A stretch of DNA of 7,599 nucleotides from Acidobacteriota bacterium. Its GTDB lineage: Bacteria > Acidobacteriota > Terriglobia > UBA7540. The notes beneath the pieces are model-generated. The model saw only the letters and a list, made by a program, of their open reading frames with translations, searched no databases and was not told the DNA's origin. Shown here one piece after another: positions 6,220 through 7,599 of this stretch. The DNA lies in contig JAJYHU010000327.1 in assembly GCA_021784615.1 (NCBI GenBank), positions 1-7,599 on the forward strand, read 5' to 3'. Every line of letters begins with the position of its first letter. The stretch's first letter is position 1. The translations under genes and the position numbers were made by a program.

Positions 6220-6639
6220 ATGGCGATGGCGGTTGGCGGCGATCGGGGAGGCACCATGATGTCCCTGAACGTAACGCCCTTGATTGACGTATTGCTGGTG
6301 TTGTTGATCATCTTTATGGTGATCACGCCACTGACTCCGAAGGGTTTGGACGCGTTGGTTCCAAAGCCTGACAAGAATGCCAAGCCCAACAAAGAAGTCC
6401 TCGAGCGGACCATCGTGGTATCCATCGATGCCACAAGGCAGATCTCGATTAATACGCAGCCCGTCAGCGTCAATGACCTGGGTCAGCGCCTGGAAGACAT
6501 CTTCAAGAACCGCAACCAACACATCATGTTCATCAAGGGCGACCCGTCCCTGCCCTTCCAGGATGTGGCGCGGGTCATCGACATTTCAAAGGGCGCAGGC
6601 GCGGACAAGATCGGGCTGATCACGAAGCAGATTGAGTAA
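6220..6639 (+). CDS. exbD: ExbD/TolR-family biopolymer transport protein, copy 2
   Basis: This is a second ExbD-family protein of 139 residues. Its N-terminus is Gly/Met-rich (MAMAVGGDRGGTMM). The signature LNVTPLIDVLLVLLIIFMVI starts at residue 16, with the conserved Asp at D23. The periplasmic domain (about 60-139) carries IMFIKGDPSLPFQDVARVID and ends IGLITKQIE. The membrane helix is nearly identical to that of copy 1, down to a 22-base identical DNA stretch (5810-5831 and 6305-6326), while the periplasmic parts differ widely. That fits an old duplication with strong constraint on the helix. Both copies keep the proton-carrying Asp, so both should be functional. They may form a mixed ExbD dimer in one ExbB pentamer or serve different transducers. 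Confidence 0.92.
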   Translation: MAMAVGGDRGGTMMSLNVTPLIDVLLVLLIIFMVITPLTPKGLDALVPKPDKNAKPNKEVLERTIVVSIDATRQISINTQPVSVNDLGQRLEDIFKNRNQHIMFIKGDPSLPFQDVARVIDISKGAGADKIGLITKQIE

Positions 6640-6679
6640 CAGCAATAGCTCCATCACACGCTGAACCTATTGACCTATT

Positions 6680-6684
6680 GGAGG
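6680..6684 (+). promoter_or_regulatory. Shine-Dalgarno site that sets the TPR lipoprotein start
   Basis: GGAGG lies six bases before ATG 6691. The in-frame TTG at 6670 lies upstream of this site, so ATG 6691 is preferred. It also places the basic MRLKK head directly before the signal peptide. Confidence 0.8.
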
Positions 6685-6690
6685 ACTCAG

Positions 6691-7491
6691 ATGCGTCTTA
6701 AGAAGCTCGCACCTCTCGGCGGGGTGCTAGTGCTGGCGGTCGCCGCAAGCAGTTGCGGCACGCTAAGAGCCCTGAAAGCACGCGACCAGCTTAACAAAGG
6801 GGTCGCTGCCTATCGCAACGCCCAGTTTCAAGAATCAATCGAGCACTTTAAGAATGCCGTCCAACTGGACCCCAGCCTTCTGAACGCCAGGCTTTACCTT
6901 GCGACGGCCTACGCCCAGCAATACCAGCCGGGAGGCGACTCGGCGGAGAACTCCAAGACGGGAGATCAGGCGATTCAAGCCTTCGAAGAGGTTTTGAAGC
7001 TCGACCCGCAAAACACCACGGCGCTTGCCAGCATTGCCCAGATTTATTACGAGATGAAGAATTTCGACGAGGCGAAGAACTTCCAGCGCCAGCGCATGCA
7101 GGTTGAGCCCAACAATCCGGAGCCTTATTACTGGATTGGGGTTATCAACTGGGCCATTTGCTTCCAGCGGGATGGAGAGATCCGCAAGGACCTCAACCTG
7201 ACCGTGCCCAACAAGGAAGGCGTCCTTCCTCCGCTGCCGGAGAAAGACCGTGCGAAGTTGGCGGACCAAAACGGCCCGCTGATTGACGAGGGACTCACAG
7301 CGCTCGACAAGTCTCTCGAACTGAAGCCCAATGACTTTGATACCATGGCTTATCTGAATTTGCTTTACCGCCAAAAGGCCGATATTGAGGGTAGCAAAGC
7401 AGCACGGGCGGCCGACCTGAAGGCGGCTGACGATTGGCAGCAGAAGGCCATGACCCTCCGCAAGCAGGCGCCCCCGAAGGCCGCTTCGTAG
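6691..7491 (+). CDS. TPR-repeat lipoprotein
   Basis: This is a probable exported lipoprotein of 266 residues with tetratricopeptide repeats, a protein-protein interaction scaffold. A basic N-terminus (MRLKK) and hydrophobic core (to about residue 18) lead to ASSC with the candidate lipidated Cys at C22. The lipobox is weak (Ala at -3 instead of Leu), so a simple signal peptide is possible. TPR-like helix pairs lie at about 31-64 (GVAAYRNAQFQESIEHFKNA), 65-106, broken by a short Gly/Ser insert at about 79-91, and 109-140. A Pro/Lys-rich interruption (about 165-195) comes before a last pair (about 200-240) ending in an Ala/Lys-rich tail. It follows exbD after 51 bases and is the last gene before the terminator. 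By position it could be a periplasmic or outer-membrane partner of the Ton motor, comparable to the TPR protein CpoB at the end of tol-pal operons; this is inference. Confidence 0.85.
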   Translation: MRLKKLAPLGGVLVLAVAASSCGTLRALKARDQLNKGVAAYRNAQFQESIEHFKNAVQLDPSLLNARLYLATAYAQQYQPGGDSAENSKTGDQAIQAFEEVLKLDPQNTTALASIAQIYYEMKNFDEAKNFQRQRMQVEPNNPEPYYWIGVINWAICFQRDGEIRKDLNLTVPNKEGVLPPLPEKDRAKLADQNGPLIDEGLTALDKSLELKPNDFDTMAYLNLLYRQKADIEGSKAARAADLKAADDWQQKAMTLRKQAPPKAAS

Positions 7492-7528
7492 GGATAGGGG
7501 ATTCAGATTGCTGGACAGATGTTATATG

Positions 7529-7566
7529 GGCCCTCCGGTCATCAAGGTCGGAGGGCCTTCTGTTTT
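7529..7566 (+). terminator. intrinsic terminator closing the operon
   Basis: A perfect 9-base-pair GC-rich stem (GGCCCTCCG at 7529-7537 pairing with CGGAGGGCC at 7549-7557) with an 11-base loop is followed by TTCTGTTTT. It lies 37 bases after the TPR gene stop and is the only convincing terminator in the window. This suggests that the genes from yajC, or even tgt, to the TPR gene can share one transcript. Confidence 0.85.
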
Positions 7567-7599
7567 GGTTCCTCGATCCAAGGCTTTGTTGCCGACACT

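Noticed and set aside
5749..6522. 257-codon open frame on the minus strand across both exbD genes
   Set aside because: It spans two well-supported plus-strand genes and their gap, its product is low-complexity (His/Asp/Gln-rich) and resembles nothing known. It is an antisense shadow caused by codon bias.
6665..6680. Tandem ACCTATTG repeat before the TPR gene
   Set aside because: There are two copies of eight bases, with no further structure; too short to distinguish from chance.
6670..6690. TTG 6670 as start of the TPR lipoprotein
   Set aside because: It lies upstream of the GGAGG that serves ATG 6691 and would add polar residues before the basic signal-peptide head.

Overview
The window is one compact, entirely plus-strand stretch of housekeeping and envelope genes: the 3' end of tgt, then yajC, secD, secF, a TonB-family energy transducer, exbB, two exbD genes and a TPR lipoprotein. 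A clear intrinsic terminator closes it at about 7529-7566. From memory of family features (no search was run), the source looks like an Acidobacteriota bacterium. Three things point there: the order Sec accessory genes - tonB - exbB - exbD - exbD - TPR; the TonB with a proline tract straight after its last membrane helix and a canonical TonB C-domain; and a SecF of about 400 residues with a long periplasmic insert. The window is moderately GC-rich, the start sites mostly carry GGAGG-type ribosome sites, and the genes are too evenly composed to suggest recent transfer.

Layout: 1-443 tgt C-terminus (zinc site and catalytic Asp present); 444-565 a non-coding gap with nothing convincing; 566-928 yajC (TTG start); 976-2580 secD; 2648-3874 secF; 3941-4966 tonB-like gene with four predicted membrane helices; 5006-5731 exbB; 5731-6171 exbD copy 1, overlapping exbB by one base; 6220-6639 exbD copy 2; 6691-7491 TPR lipoprotein; 7529-7566 terminator.

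How they fit together: YajC-SecD-SecF use the proton motive force to help the SecYEG channel finish exporting proteins. ExbB-ExbD-TonB use the same force to energise outer-membrane receptors. Placing both machines in one probable transcription unit would couple the supply of outer-membrane proteins with the motor that powers them. This is inference from gene order. The most unusual points are the domain structure of the TonB-like protein, a helix-hairpin-helix-like insert in SecF, two divergent exbD copies, and short open reading frames that stop 2-4 bases before four of the gene starts. I found no CRISPR, mobile element, RNA gene or clear novel defence-type system here.
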